Source: Atkinsonella hypoxylon (lineage: Eukaryota > Ascomycota > Sordariomycetes > Hypocreales > Clavicipitaceae). From it: DNA of 64,000 nt. The position numbers and the translations under genes are program-made. Positions 34,147-45,748 of the stretch are shown one piece after another. The notes under the pieces are model-generated. The model saw only the letters and a list, made by a program, of their open reading frames with translations, ran no database searches and was not told the DNA's origin. The stretch covers positions 124,001 through 188,000 of the forward strand of contig JFHB01000030.1 in assembly GCA_000729835.1 (NCBI GenBank), read 5' to 3'. The first letter of the stretch is position 1; every line of letters begins with the position of its first letter.

Positions 34147-35283
34147 ATGTCTCTTGCCGTCTGGCCACCCATTTCGCCAGAAGACCTCGAGCGCAAAGCT
34201 GCCGAGTCTCTTGTAAGTTGCCATTATTGCGCATGCCATCGACCACACGCTTGATCCAAACAACCCAGGCTAAATCACTAACTTGTGTTTGCCAAAACCC
34301 CGAAATAAAAAGGAGAATGATCTTCAATGGATTATCGGCGAGACAATTACCCTGTGTCATGACCTCAAGCACGGCATAGAAGACTGCTATGCGCTCCTTG
34401 CTCCAATTGATCCCGGGAACACGCTCGTCATGAGCACCCACCGCAATGAGAAGGTCAAGGGGACGATAACCCGTGTAGGCACCCGGATTGTCAAAGGCGT
34501 AAGCCACTTCCCCTACCCTTTCTTTTTGGCCGTGTCCAAGACGTCCCAGATGCTACATGATCGCGCTGCTAACATATCCAGACGCTTAACCTCCAACTTC
34601 GAACCCTTCCCCCTTCGCAAATTACCCTCTCCTCCGACCCAATCCACATTCCCGCCCTCGACGCCCTCCACACGCACCTCACCCAGGCGATCGACCTCCT
34701 CGGCCTGACCCTCTCTTCCCCCCCGACCGCATCATCACTGTCCTCCGCTCTGAAGGTCCTCTCTGAAACCATCTCCGAATCAATAGCCCTCCTCAAGGGA
34801 CATAGCCCACCCAATTGTGACGCCGACCCAGCATGGCAAACAAGCTCATGTCCCGCCCATCATTTCAGCCCTCCTCTTCCTAACAACATAAGCTTCTACA
34901 TTTCCCTCCAGGATAGCAGCATTGTGTTATGGCTCAGGGTATTGGAGCCTGCAGATGCCCCTGTTCATTTTGGAATCAAGCTTGGATTGGCCATCGGCAC
35001 GGTTCGCAGACTTGAACACGACGAGATGGACGTGGTGTTCAAGTATCACCCTGAGGGGGACGGGAGATCTGAGCCTAAAGGAGTGGTGGGTTCGGCACGT
35101 AGCCCGCGGTTGAGTGGCAAGAAGCAGCTTATTGAGGAGGTTTTCGTGAGGGAAAAGGTGAAGATGGAGAGTGCTGATCCGAGCTTGATTTCGTTATATT
35201 CGAAACTTGGACAGTTGTCTCATATGCTCGCCTCGGCTAGGCATAATCTAGCCGCAGTTACGGGTGTAGATCACGATTTATGA
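34147..35283 (+). CDS. RAV2: Rogdi/RAV2-family subunit of the RAVE complex
   Basis: Three exons (34147-34212, 34313-34498, 34582-35283) encode 317 aa, all in phase 0. The second acceptor has a tandem choice (AGGAG), so one residue at the exon 2 start is uncertain. The N-terminal segment SLAVWPPISPEDLERKAAESLE and the following LQWIIGETITLCHDLKHGIEDC match the Rogdi leucine-zipper family. The C-terminal KLGQLSHMLASARHNLAAVTG is also a family signature. In yeast Rav2 works with Rav1 and Skp1 to reassemble V-ATPase V1 with Vo; vertebrate Rogdi belongs to the equivalent DMXL complex. A cytosolic or membrane-peripheral role in vacuolar acidification is inferred from the family. Confidence 0.9.
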
Positions 35284-35659
35284 GTGTCGTCCTTTTTTCA
35301 TTCCATCTATTAGTTTGCATCGGATACCCATGGAGTTAATTAATTATTAATGCATAACTCTTAAAATATATATCCATATAAGAACCTACAGACATTTGTC
35401 ATTTTTGTCATCTTTTGTTAATGCAACTCAGGATACATGGCCACAGTTGCTCAATCTCCAATGCTAAAGCATCTTCAAATATTCTACCACTATGGTTTCA
35501 ATACTAATGGTACATGCGTGTCGCCGCCTGACGCGCTTTGACAAATGAACATGAACATGCTGTCATCATATCCCCGCGCTGGCAAGAAAGTGGAAAGTGC
35601 AAACTTATCAATAGCTATCGTCTCCGTTTCCAATATCGAGCGCAGCCCGCACTATTACT
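35284..35659. other. Convergent intergenic region
   Basis: AT-rich untranslated sequence between the 3' ends of the Rogdi and NIPSNAP genes; nothing else seen. Confidence 0.5.
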
Positions 35660-36780
35660 CTAAGCGACTGGTGACCAAGGCATGGGAATGAGGATGCGGG
35701 ACTTCATGTCCTGAATCAAGGGAACCGTCTTGTGCACAGTCTCAGCCCATCCTTCGATAGACCAGCACTTCTCGCGGCACGCTCGTCGCTCCTCAAGATC
35801 AGCAAACTGCCATAGGTGATGAACCACGTTGAGATCCCCAACTTGAACAAACCACGCTCCAACACCCTCCATGACTCTGCGACGAGCCTCGAGTCCACGT
35901 CGCCAATGAAATTCCCACTCAAGCAAATTTCCAGGATGGAGCGTGTAGGAACGAAGCTCAAAGATGCCGCCAAGCTGTCGAGGGGGAGATGTCGGCCAAA
36001 AAGAGAATTCTTGCATAAGCGAGATCCTCTTGGACGTAATCAGTTTCCTAAGTTTGTTGTCAAAATCGGCGAACTCGGGGTGGTGTGTGATGGAGTGTCG
36101 GGATTGATGGTAGCCCTCGTATCTGTGGTATTCCCAGATATGTACTGAATTAAATCACAGTCAGTCCCCCTACTTTACTACTTTGCCTGTTAAAGTGGCA
36201 AAAACTTACCAAATGTGTCGCAGTCGCCAACCTCCGTCCGCCAGCTACCAACAAGATGTACCTTGTTCTCGGGCGCGTTGGCCATCTTAGGATAGTAGTG
36301 ACCAATAAGCTCTGTATATTCGTCGACCTTCTCGACCTTCACCTGGTGGAAGACAATGGAGTGGACATACTTGCCACGGGCCAGCACCTGACTGAAGCTG
36401 GCCTCAATCTGGGCCTCCATCTCCCTGCCTTCCTTCGTGCCGTAAAGCAGATTCGACAGCCGATTTGACTTGAGTCCAGACTCATGCTGCTTAGCTTCGG
36501 CGGCAGCCCCTGCAATATTCGTTGATGAGCTTTGCTCCGACTTCTCGGATGCAGAGGACTTGGCAGACAACGCACGTGCTCCCTGTTGTTTCTGTGCTTC
36601 CACCTGACTCTCTCGGTACGCAAGCTGCTTTCTGACGAAGGAGTCTTTCTGTGCAGGTGAGGCATTGATATCGCCTATGGAAGGTGACTTGATCTGCCTC
36701 ATAGAACTGGTGCTGAAGGCTCGCGTGGCCAGACGCGAGAAAGCCGCGGCAGAATGACGAGACAAACTTCGCGACAACAT
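35660..36780 (-). CDS. Mitochondrial NIPSNAP-family protein
   Basis: Two exons (36210-36780, 35660-36144) encode 351 aa; the GTAAGT donor and TTCAG acceptor join in phase. The N-terminus (MLSRSLSRHSAAAFSRLATRAFSTSS) is Arg/Ser-rich without acids, a typical mitochondrial presequence. After a charged linker come two ferredoxin-like NIPSNAP repeats. The first starts about residue 140 (KYVHSIVFHQVKVEKVDEY) and includes the HIWEYHRYEGY core. The second starts near residue 250 (GGIFELRSYTLHPGNLLEWE) and includes VHHLWQFADLEER. Family members are mitochondrial matrix or surface proteins linked to mitophagy and vesicle functions in animals; the fungal role is unknown. It is divergent with ATP18, 768 bp apart. 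Confidence 0.92.
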
Positions 36781-37548
36781 GGTGAGGTGAGGGTAAGGTG
36801 TAAGATATTCAAACAGCGAATTTTATTTTGGCAAACAGGTTCCAAGGCGTGCGAAACACTGCTGAAGCCGTGACTGGGAGTCGTGTCGTAACAAGAGGAC
36901 ACTGATGTCTTAACAGCTGCAGAACTCCCCTGGCGTTGTAGACAAACAAGCAGTGAGTGATGCAGCCGCGAGAAAGCAGGTGGGTGGTGTGATATTGTGT
37001 AGATAGGGAACGGGACACAGGGGATCAAGAAGCAGCAAGAGCGTTGTCTCGAAGCTCTGGATGTGTGGTGAATTGGAGGGCAGCCTCGACCGACGATTGG
37101 ATGCGCGGTACAGGACCGTCGCAGCCAAGTTACTCGCTCACCCCGCACTCTGCAGGTTAGGGTTACGAAATTATGGCTGGATGGTGATTGATTGGGAGAG
37201 GTTTAGTGTGCCGAAGATGAGGTGGTGTGTTTGCTGAAGTTGGAAGAGGTAGTCGATTGAGCGGGACGGTGGGAGCTCTGCTGTCTCTCTCCGAGCTAAT
37301 GATGTCACAGGCTAGCTACGCTTTGCAACGGTCTATCGGCAAACGGAGAAAGTTTTATGCGGGCTGCGTAAAAGGCGCTTGCTAGCATGGTCTGCCTGAG
37401 GCTCCATAACCATTGGCTCAATCCGTGAGCCAGAGAGCTCTGCCGCATTAACCATCGCAAAAGGCTCGTTTTTGAAGACATCATCACGAGCCTCTGCACC
37501 ACATCATCCCATTCAGATTCCTCAAAGACCCACGAAAACCCGTCCATC

Positions 37549-37981
37549 ATGTCTTGGCTCGGAGTCGCTCCCTTCAAGAAGTTCCCTGCTCCTTTTCGTA
37601 TGTCCAGCCCGAGCGCTCAATGACACGCCGACCCGACATGTCTAAGCCAACCCTTTCGATGCTGACCATTTGCCAACAGTGAAGCCCATGTGGCCCTTCT
37701 TCGCAGCCGGTACGTAAAGACAATTGAGAGGCCGACGACAAATGCGGTTACCCGCGTCCCAAAGATGGGGATCAAAGTGGCGAGCGGCGCTATCAGGATG
37801 GTTCATTAACATGATGCAGGACTGGTCATTGCCTACGGTGTCAACTCCGCCCAGAACGCCATGATAGCTTGTACGCATTTTCCGCAGCCGGCCCAATGGA
37901 ATCCGCAATACTGACATGTGCGCAGCCGACGAATGGAAGAACGACCCCCGCAACCCCAAGGCCAAGTCTGGCGGTCACTAA
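37549..37981 (+). CDS. ATP18: Mitochondrial F1Fo-ATP synthase subunit J (i/j)
   Basis: Four small exons (37549-37597, 37680-37709, 37820-37870, 37926-37981) encode only 61 aa, each junction in phase. The protein starts MSWLGVAPFKKFPAPFLKPMWPF, continues with one membrane span (FFAAGLVIAYGVNSAQNAM) and ends in a short hydrophilic tail (NDPRNPKAKSGGH). This matches yeast Atp18 (59 aa), a membrane subunit of the Fo sector in the mitochondrial inner membrane that helps the synthase dimerise. Three introns in 186 coding bases, one exon of 30 nt, is unusually dense; the gene would be missed by simple ORF prediction. Confidence 0.93.
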
Positions 37982-38731
37982 CTTTCATGCAAAGGCATGT
38001 ATGATGGAGGGCGGAAGGGAAGGAGAACGAGGCGACACATACTGTGGTAGAAACGATCGACAGGCTGCGTGCTTCGAAATGCTCATGTGGAGTGATCATG
38101 TATCATAGACTCGCATCCGAGGGCTTGATAGACCTTGTGCATCCAACGCGGCGATTCCGAATTGACGATGATGGGCGGGAGAACGTTCAATTAAGATTTT
38201 ATTTTACCCTATCAGGAGACTCAACTAAACACAATTCAACACTACCGCTTTCGTTTGTAGCATGCCACTCCAGGGACGTTGAAATACATGTCGCAATGTG
38301 AATCAGCCCATCCGATAATGTATACACTGATATCAGGACCATCCCCTACAGTGAAATCCAGAAGTCCCCAATGGCACGTTCAAAATACACACGTTTCACA
38401 TGGTACAGATAAGCTAGCAATTTTTTGTCCCCACGGAAGTCATGGTAAACAACTGTTCTAACCAGCCTCGCGTATAACTATAGCCCGACGATGAATCGGA
38501 CCTCAGCTCACAGGCCGACATATCGCCCCAAATGTACGGCCATGCGAACAAAATCCACTTTCCCACCTGGACAAACCTCACCCCAACAACGTCGCCAGAA
38601 AATGCCGATTCTAACTGATCTCAAGCAACAAGACAGACACCAAAACACTTTCAGGAAGTTCGTCAATGTCCATCCTTGCCCACAGAACCATACAGTACTT
38701 ATCTAGCCCCTCCCGCATCCCACGCGCCGTA
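37982..38731. other. Intergenic stretch
   Basis: The 3' region of ATP18 followed by the promoter and leader of the FSH-type hydrolase gene. An in-frame upstream ATG at 38666 lies in it. Nothing else seen. Confidence 0.5.
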
Positions 38732-39610
38732 ATGAACACCTTTCCCACAATGACCACCGCAACATCATCAACATCCGCCGGCACGGCCCCTCGCCAAAAG
38801 GATGGGAAACAACAAGTCAAAATCCTCATGCTGCATGGTTCGAAAACCGCCCTCTTTCTTGACACATCTCCCTGACAAAGCCCGCACTGACATATTTCAG
38901 GGTTCACCCAATCCGGCTCCCTATTCAGAGCCAAAACCCGCGCTCTTGACAAACTCCTGAGCAAGGTTCTTTCTCCCGTCTCCCTTAGTCCCCAGCTCAT
39001 CTATCCCACTGCACCGAACCGTCTTTTCCCACAGGATGTACCCGGGTACGAACCGTCCAAAGACGCAGAAGACGACTGCCAACCCGATACATGGGCGTGG
39101 TGGCGCAAAGATGATGGATCCGGTGAGTATCTGCTGCTAGAAAAGGGCATGGGCACGATTGCAGAGGCGATTGCCGAAGCAGGTGGGATAGACGGCGTGT
39201 GTGGATTCAGCCAAGGTGGTGCCGCGGCAGGGCTCGTCGCAGCGGCGCTGGAGCCAGGACGCGTGATTCCGGAGAGCGGAGCTGGAGAATGGGTGCGTCG
39301 ATTGCGGGAGGCGAATAGTGGGAAGCCGGTCAAGTTTGCGGTGTCATATTCTGGGTTCTGGGCGGTGCCCCAGTCATTGCAGTTTCTGTACGAGCCCAAG
39401 GTTGAGACGCCAATGCTACATTACTTGGGCAGTTTGGATACGGTGGTGGATGAGGATAGAAGCATGGCTTTGGTAGACAAGTGTGTGAATGCAGCTACGG
39501 TGGTACATCCCGGAGGACATCATGTACCTTTATCCAAGGAATGGGTCATGCCTCTGGCTGGATTTATAAGACAACATGCTCTCGATCCGGCAGCCAAATC
39601 GGAACTCTGA
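38732..39610 (+). CDS. FSH1-family serine hydrolase
   Basis: Two exons (38732-38837, 38901-39610) encode 271 aa; the intron falls inside the family-defining LMLHGFTQSG, joined in phase. The start is uncertain: in-frame ATGs lie at 38666, 38732 and 38750. The alpha/beta hydrolase triad is visible: nucleophile Ser in GFSQGG, Asp in LGSLDTVVD, and His in HPGGHHVP. YPTAPNRLFPQDVPGYEPS and WAWWRKDDG are typical of the FSH1/DUF341 family. Yeast members are cytosolic hydrolases with poorly known substrates, and some filamentous members take part in secondary metabolism. No biosynthetic cluster surrounds this one. It is convergent with RPN5, 226 bp between stops. Confidence 0.92.
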
Positions 39611-39836
39611 GGAGGGTAAATCCTTAAATATTACTGGTTAGCAAATAGACGCACGCATAGGAAAACAAAATCATAGCATATCGCCATCTCTGGCAGTCTT
39701 CGGCGTCAAAAATTTTACATTATATGTCTTCGAACTTGCGAAAAACTGTCTAAGATTTGTCTACCCTACCGTTTCTGTAGCCGTGGCGTCGAATTTGTGC
39801 CCATCGACGAATGAACGCCATGACTCTGCTTCGCAT

Positions 39837-41480
39837 TTATTTTATACTTGCGGTAGGTTGAATGCGTGCCATCATCTCTTCCTTTGTGATCAAATGATCG
39901 ATTCGTTCCAGAAATCCCAAGAGACTCTTCATATTATGGCTCCATTCGTTGAGTACGTCATCGGCATCTCTTGGCTTAGCAAAACTGACAATCCGTGCTG
40001 GCCGATCAATTTCAGCGTAGACAGTTTTTGAGGTCACTAGCTCGCTGATGTACTTCTCCGTCTCATCTTCCGTCAAATCCAGCAACTCAGTAAGGCGGTT
40101 CATGCGGATTCGAGTATAGTATTTGGCTACGACGCGGACGTTATGCTCGATGACCCGCTTTCGTAAGTCTTGCCATCGCTGGTGGGCCTTCTCATCGGAA
40201 GACTGGCCAGGCTGTACGTCGAATACATCTGTGCTGCACAGGTGAGGGCCGAATTCCTTGGCAATCGCGGGCCATCGCATCAATTCCTGGACGGTGAACA
40301 GCCGCAGCAACTCAGCATCTAGCGGAACCTGAGAGTTACGTGTATCCTTGTAGATACGGTGAAGCAAGTCATGTTGCTCGTTGTCGTAAGGCGATAGGAT
40401 GACAAAGTAGATCACACGCTGAAGTACCTATCGAGGTGAGATGCGAAATCAGTATTTACTAAAGTTCTCATCCTTAGCAACATGGTTGGAGTTATCAAAA
40501 CTTACGGGGTGCAACTTGGCAGGATCTTCCTCCACGGCCTCGGTATCAAGCACCTGTCGGTAGTACTTGCAGACATCGAGGTACTTCCCTTCATGCTTTG
40601 CTATTGTAATTTGTTGCTCGTAATACCGCAATTTGAGGTCTGTAGTGTCGTCTTCTTTCTCCTCAGGTACCTCTTCACCACGAGCCTTCTTCTTCTCTCT
40701 TTCCTTCTGCTCCTTCTCCAACTGCTCTACAGTCTTCTTTGGTTTGCGGGACAAATATCGCGTGCTTATCTTGCGACCCAGAATGCCAGCCTGTGTCCAG
40801 TCACCGCTCTCTATACAAAGTGCAACCTGTGCAAGAATGAACTCTGTTTTTTCCCTTCTGTCCATAGATCCGAACGTCTCGACCTGCAGCTCGCACAAGA
40901 TATCAGTGGCCGCTTTCAAGTCACCTTGCTCCTTCTTTATGTCGGAGAGGATTTTGGTAACTCGGGCTCGCTCCACTTGGACAAAGATCTTTCCCTCTGT
41001 AACGGTTCGCAAAGTCTCGATAACCGAAAGCTTCGTCTTCAGATCAGGAGCATCGTCTAGGAAACCCATCACAGTTTGCACCATGTTCGTAATGGCTTGC
41101 TTAAGCTGACTGTGCTTTTTGGAAAGCATGAGTGTTTGCTCGTTCATTAAACTCCAGTCACCGGCATTTTTGCAGAGGGTAACGATGGCGATCAAGACCC
41201 GTGAGGTCGAAGCCAAATCCGAAGCCTGCCAGTATGTTAGTATTCGCCTGGCTTGTTCGCAAGACGACCAGGGAAATATCACCTGTCGTGTCTGTTTCTC
41301 CAATACTGTGAGTTTTTCGATCGCTCCTTGAAGATTCGTCTACATCCCCAAGTCAGTTGTAGCCCATTTATCATGAGATAGCCAGCTCATTTTCACCTTT
41401 GCCAGGCTCTCAGCTTCAGGGAGCTGTTTGTCGACTTCCTTTGAGAAGTCCTTCTCGGGCTTCAACATTCCTTCAGACAT
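39837..41480 (-). CDS. RPN5: 26S proteasome regulatory subunit RPN5 (PSMD12)
   Basis: Four exons (41397-41480, 41283-41339, 40506-41225, 39837-40427) encode 483 aa, all junctions phase 0. The protein starts MSEGMLKPEKDFSKEV, continues with LQGAIEKLTVLEKQTRQASDL and long TPR-like helices. A charged, Glu/Lys-rich insert (EKEQKEREKKKARGEE) lies at about residues 227-242. The C-terminal PCI domain begins near HPVLQRVIYFVILSPYDNEQ and includes RVIEHNVRVVAKYYTRIRMN. Rpn5 is a lid subunit of the proteasome 19S particle and also contacts the COP9 signalosome in some fungi. The yeast and human proteins are about 445-456 aa, so length agrees. Expression is presumably constitutive. Confidence 0.96.
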
Positions 41481-42782
41481 GATGGCGAGGAGGCTTTTAT
41501 TATCGGGACAAATTCGGCGTCTCTCTTGGATTCAATAACCGCCGCAGCTGATCAGGACTTTGACGCTGGTGGCTGATGCAGATGGTGTCGAAGTCGCCTG
41601 GGTTGGTGCTGATTTAAGGCAAGGCTAGACTGGAGCTGTCAATTGACAAGAGCGGCACGCGCAACGACGCACCTGCCTGATGCCCTGGTTCCAGCACTCT
41701 TGCGCTTATGTCCAAGCTTCAAATATGGAACATTGTAGAACCGGGCCCGAGTCAACCCAGGATGAAGATCAGGTGACTAGAATTTGCTCCGCCATCATTA
41801 GTAACATTAGAAGATCATCGCATTCGTCGTCATTCTCATTCCAGCCCGGCTAGCATTCCCGTGCGATCGATATGCAGAGCAATATTTGCTGAAGCCTTGG
41901 TGGTGGCGGCTGAGACTGCCATGGTAAACAAGAAAATAACATGACACAATGCTGCCTCATTCTATTAGGAGTTCCATCTCGGCTCATGTGAACACTGTCG
42001 CATGTTGGAGTCGGTTGGTAACCAACCTTGATCCATATCTAAAACTAGTGACTGTTAGGCGAATTCATATGTATCTCGAAGCGCTGGTGCTGATTATTCT
42101 CCTATTCCTCGGGTGCTGCACCGGGATATCGTGAAATAATGCGTACACAATATTGTTTGTCGTTGGGTTCCTACGTATCATCCCACATGCAAAATCCATA
42201 TGAAGAATGCACAGTGGATATTCCTCTCTATTCTTGTGATACATGTCATATATCATGAGAAATGTCCTACTCATTTGTGAATTATGCCTCTCTTAGGTGG
42301 CAAGGTATTTATGATATTCTGCGATACCCTATACAATCTCAAGATTCTAGAGGACACTTTTACAACACTTCTCCAAAGCCAGATGAGGTCTGTGGACTCC
42401 GATTGATTCACGTTGAGAACTAGAAATTTACTTGTGACATGACTTCATACGCCAGCGTATTAAAGATTGTCAACGAGTTCAACTACGACCACATACACAG
42501 GATCAGGGTTGTCTGTTTTTTTCCCTAAAGTTTATGAACACATCCCCTGAGCAAGGCAAGGAGGAGAGTTCCCTTAATTTTGCGCAAGGAGAGAAACAAT
42601 ATAATTGAACAGAAAAACATTCTGAATGTAGCAAGGCATAACACACGTCGTATCATGTAGGCATATGCATTTGTTTTCTCTTCAACTTCACTTTATTTTT
42701 TACTGACCTGCCCAACTTGTGGCGGTTATCATAACGAATCATGTGCATAGCACATCTATGTAACCGGAATGTATATATATTC
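41481..42782. other. Gene-free, AT-rich stretch
   Basis: The first 250 bp are the RPN5 promoter. From about 41940 to 42780 the sequence is AT-rich with no supported gene, and part is the 3' region of the minus-strand membrane protein. Confidence 0.5.
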
Positions 42783-43742
42783 TTACACAAGGGGTTGTGT
42801 AGCTAACATTGAAGCCCGATTGACCGGCGTGTCGGTAGTATCCTCTTCCCCCGATAGCTCTTGCGTAGCGAAGTCTGAATCTCCCGGCGGATGGACAATG
42901 AGACAAAGGCTAGGCTTGGACTTGTCACTGCCGTCGGTTTCCATGAAAACTTGAGACGTAGTTGTAGAGTCAACAGAATTGTTGCAAGTTACACCCTGGT
43001 GAAGAGTCGCGTCCTCCTTCTCCCGTTTTTCTCTTTTGCGTCGGTATGGAAGATATATTGATAGACAAATGGCATAAATAACGAGAAGACAAACAAGGGG
43101 TATTACTATTGGGGCTGCCAGATGGAGACGTGGTTTAATCTTGAGAATTGTTTGGTTAGGTATTTGAAGCTTTGCAGTAGAAGTGAAATCTAATGAGGCC
43201 GTGGCAAAGACAGCGTGTCACAAGAAATGCAAAAGCATGAGGAATACGCTAGTCTCGCAACCGAAGCACGACTGATCGGGAAGGCAGTGATCATAAAGGG
43301 AGGAAATAGAGAAAAAAACCTTACAAACCTCTTCTTCTTTAGGTGTCCAAGGCGGAGACATCGTCCAATTTGGGTGTACATGTTCGTCAGCCGAGAGCCA
43401 AACCGCGTACAAATCTTTTGCCAAATTTTCTGGGGTCCATTCACAAGATACAGGACCAATCGAGTCTATTTTAGTGCTCTGTCAGTGGGCTGAAAACGTT
43501 CTCGATTGAGAGCCAGGGTACGCACCAGTCAAGTTCAGCACTAGGTCGTAAACGACAAGCCCATTTTCCGGGTATCGGACCTTGAATAGGCCAAGCTCAG
43601 CGCCTGTCTTTCCCAATGATTGGTTCCATTTCAAGGTAAATGGATGACCGTTGGAGATGCTATCGTTCCACTCTTCATTAAGAAATCGTAAGCCGTGACC
43701 TTGGACACCAACAGCGGCACCATTCGGCGGCTGTTGAGCCAT
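42783..43742 (-). CDS. Single-pass membrane protein with beta-sandwich-like N-terminal region
   Basis: Three exons (43526-43742, 43325-43465, 42783-43189) encode 254 aa; GTGCGT and GTAAGG donors join in phase 1. The N-terminal half (about residues 20-125) looks like an extracellular beta domain, with GHPFTLKWNQSLGKTGAELGL and VSCEWTPENLAKDLYAVWLS, and has N-glycosylation sites (NQS, NLT, NWT). A 22-residue transmembrane helix (LAAPIVIPLVCLLVIYAICLSI) is followed by a basic stop-transfer segment (YRRKREKREKE) and a Ser/Thr-rich cytoplasmic tail of about 85 residues. This layout is common among fungal wall-sensor-like proteins. No signal peptide is visible at the assumed start, so an upstream exon may be missing. 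The function is unknown. Confidence 0.7.
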
Positions 43743-45176
43743 ATGAGATCGGAAAGGGTTTCACTGTCAGATGGTGGTAGTCGTGGTAGGTAGCGTCTAG
43801 CGCAGAAGCATACTCATTCACGTGTAAATAAAGCCAACCACGCGTAAAACTAGGTATATAGCCACACGCAGCGGGGAGAAATCAGAGTAGCGGACATGGT
43901 GCATTATATGATACCGTAGTTTGTGTTGGGGACGGGCCGAAAAGCTGTAGGTCTCACTCAGCAAGGGAGGAGGGGTGTGTTCGTTGGGCCTTAAGGTGCT
44001 CATGAATCCGTCACCGCCGACGACGACCAATCTCACGATGTACCACATTGATGGGCTGACAACTGGCCGTTAGACCCAAAGCGGTCACGATGGCTTCAGA
44101 TCCCGCGACTGGGGCCACGCTGTCCAAGGGGGCTGGCATGCTGTTTTGCATGCCTTGACAACACAATTCCCGGTCAAGTGACGATACCGAGATGAATGAG
44201 CTTCATCTCAGAGACACCATCTATAGGCGATCAAAAGTAGGAGGCGATATCAGTACAGGCAGGAATACTCGCAGATGAAGTACACTGACTGTATCAAGTG
44301 GTGTTGTACAGTATCTTAATATGGTGTGATCTAAAATTGCACCAAAACGTGGGTGTACCTACATGCACAGCCGTCATCTGTTCCATGAGGAAGCATCCCA
44401 ACTCCGCACAAGGGACAGAATAGTGTGCGACGATGGCGAATTTGGATGGAGGCAGCTTAGCCATGGCAATAGCTAAGAAAGAGCGAGATGAGCGAGAAAT
44501 TGAAAGGCCAAGCGGGAATCATCGAGATGGCCGGTAACCAGTTGCCTGTGCAAGCAGAGAGGCCTGGCATGCATGTAACAGCATTCCAGCCCAAATAAGC
44601 TCGTGTAAGATAGTGAGACATCGAGGCGGCGGAGGAAACTGGAGGCGATGACCCTCCCACATTTCCCCACGAAATGAAGTTTCCAAGATTGTGTGAACGA
44701 CGCAAGCGGAAGCATCGAGGCAGGCAGGAACGAGACAAGTCAGGCCAATTGCCTTGTTTTGGAGCTTTAACGGGTGGCAGATAAGTGGGGCCAAGCCTAG
44801 CCTCTGCCACCAAGCGTGACTCGACAACCACAACATTCGAAGCATCGTGACTTTCTGCCGCCCTTCCATCGATGGCTTCCTACGTTGCGACCCCTGCATC
44901 TCAGTAATGCTACGACCTGATTAATTCCGTATTCTTCACGTTTATGACTGTTTCTGCACGTAAATCTACAGTGCCGAGTTGGACCACCATTTCTCATGAT
45001 AGCTTATTCTTAAGTGTGGTCGACATTGTCGGGGCAGCCAAACAGCAACACCACGCAGGCAGTACTGCCACCCCCCAACCCGGCTTCAGACGAGCGCAGC
45101 AGGCTTGATAAGTTCCATCAGGCCCGCCGTACTTCATTTTCTTCGTCTCGCGTCACCTCTCGTCGCCCGGGTAGTT
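43743..45176. other. Intergenic stretch
   Basis: No supported gene. Overlapping minus-strand frames at 44457-44997 are mutual shadows without recognisable protein features. The right end is the SPC19 promoter. Confidence 0.5.
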
Positions 45177-45748
45177 ATGACTACCACCAATGTTGGCACG
45201 GCATCTTACGCTGATTGCGTCTCCTCCCTCCGCAGCTCCCTCAATTTTCTTGAGTCGTCAGTGCAGACGCTTGACAATGGCGTCGCCGACTACCCACGCC
45301 TTATCAAGGTCCTCAAAACTGTGAGGGTACGTTGAGCTGTAGCCATTAAGTTTCAGAGCTTCTAATGGCAACTTCTCTAACCAGCGGATTCCCACAGCAT
45401 TACGAACTCATTTCACAATCGACACTAGCAGCTGCAGAAGCCTCACTTCGTGATGAAATTGGCCCATACATTGCACTCCTTCTCTCAAGAGCAGATGCCC
45501 AAATTGAAAGACAAGATCGACGGATAAAGACTCTTAAAGCTCGGGCTGAGCTTCAGCAGGGTCGGCTTGCCCGTCCCGACGAAGGCGGGAAAGAATGCTC
45601 ATCCAGAGGACAGAAACTAATTGGCGAAGACAAGCTGAGGGCCCGAATTGTTCGCCAGCGTAAAGATGCGCTCCGTTACGGAGCAGAGCGGCTCGAACTA
45701 GAAGTGCTACAGAAAGAGCGTGAATTGAGGAAACGCTTAGACGGTTAA
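45177..45748 (+). CDS. SPC19: DASH complex subunit SPC19
   Basis: Two exons (45177-45326, 45398-45748) encode 166 aa; the GTACGT donor and CACAG acceptor join in phase 0, giving VLKTVRHYELIS. The family signature is clear: SYADCVSSLRSSLNFLESSV, LDNGVADYPRL, then QSTLAAAEASLRDEIGP and LLLSRADAQIERQ. Coiled-coil helices rich in Glu/Arg/Leu occupy the C-terminal half. Spc19 belongs to the DASH/Dam1 ring that couples kinetochores to spindle microtubules in fungi. The length fits. The start ATG was chosen by conservation; 24 codons upstream are open in frame. Confidence 0.93.
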
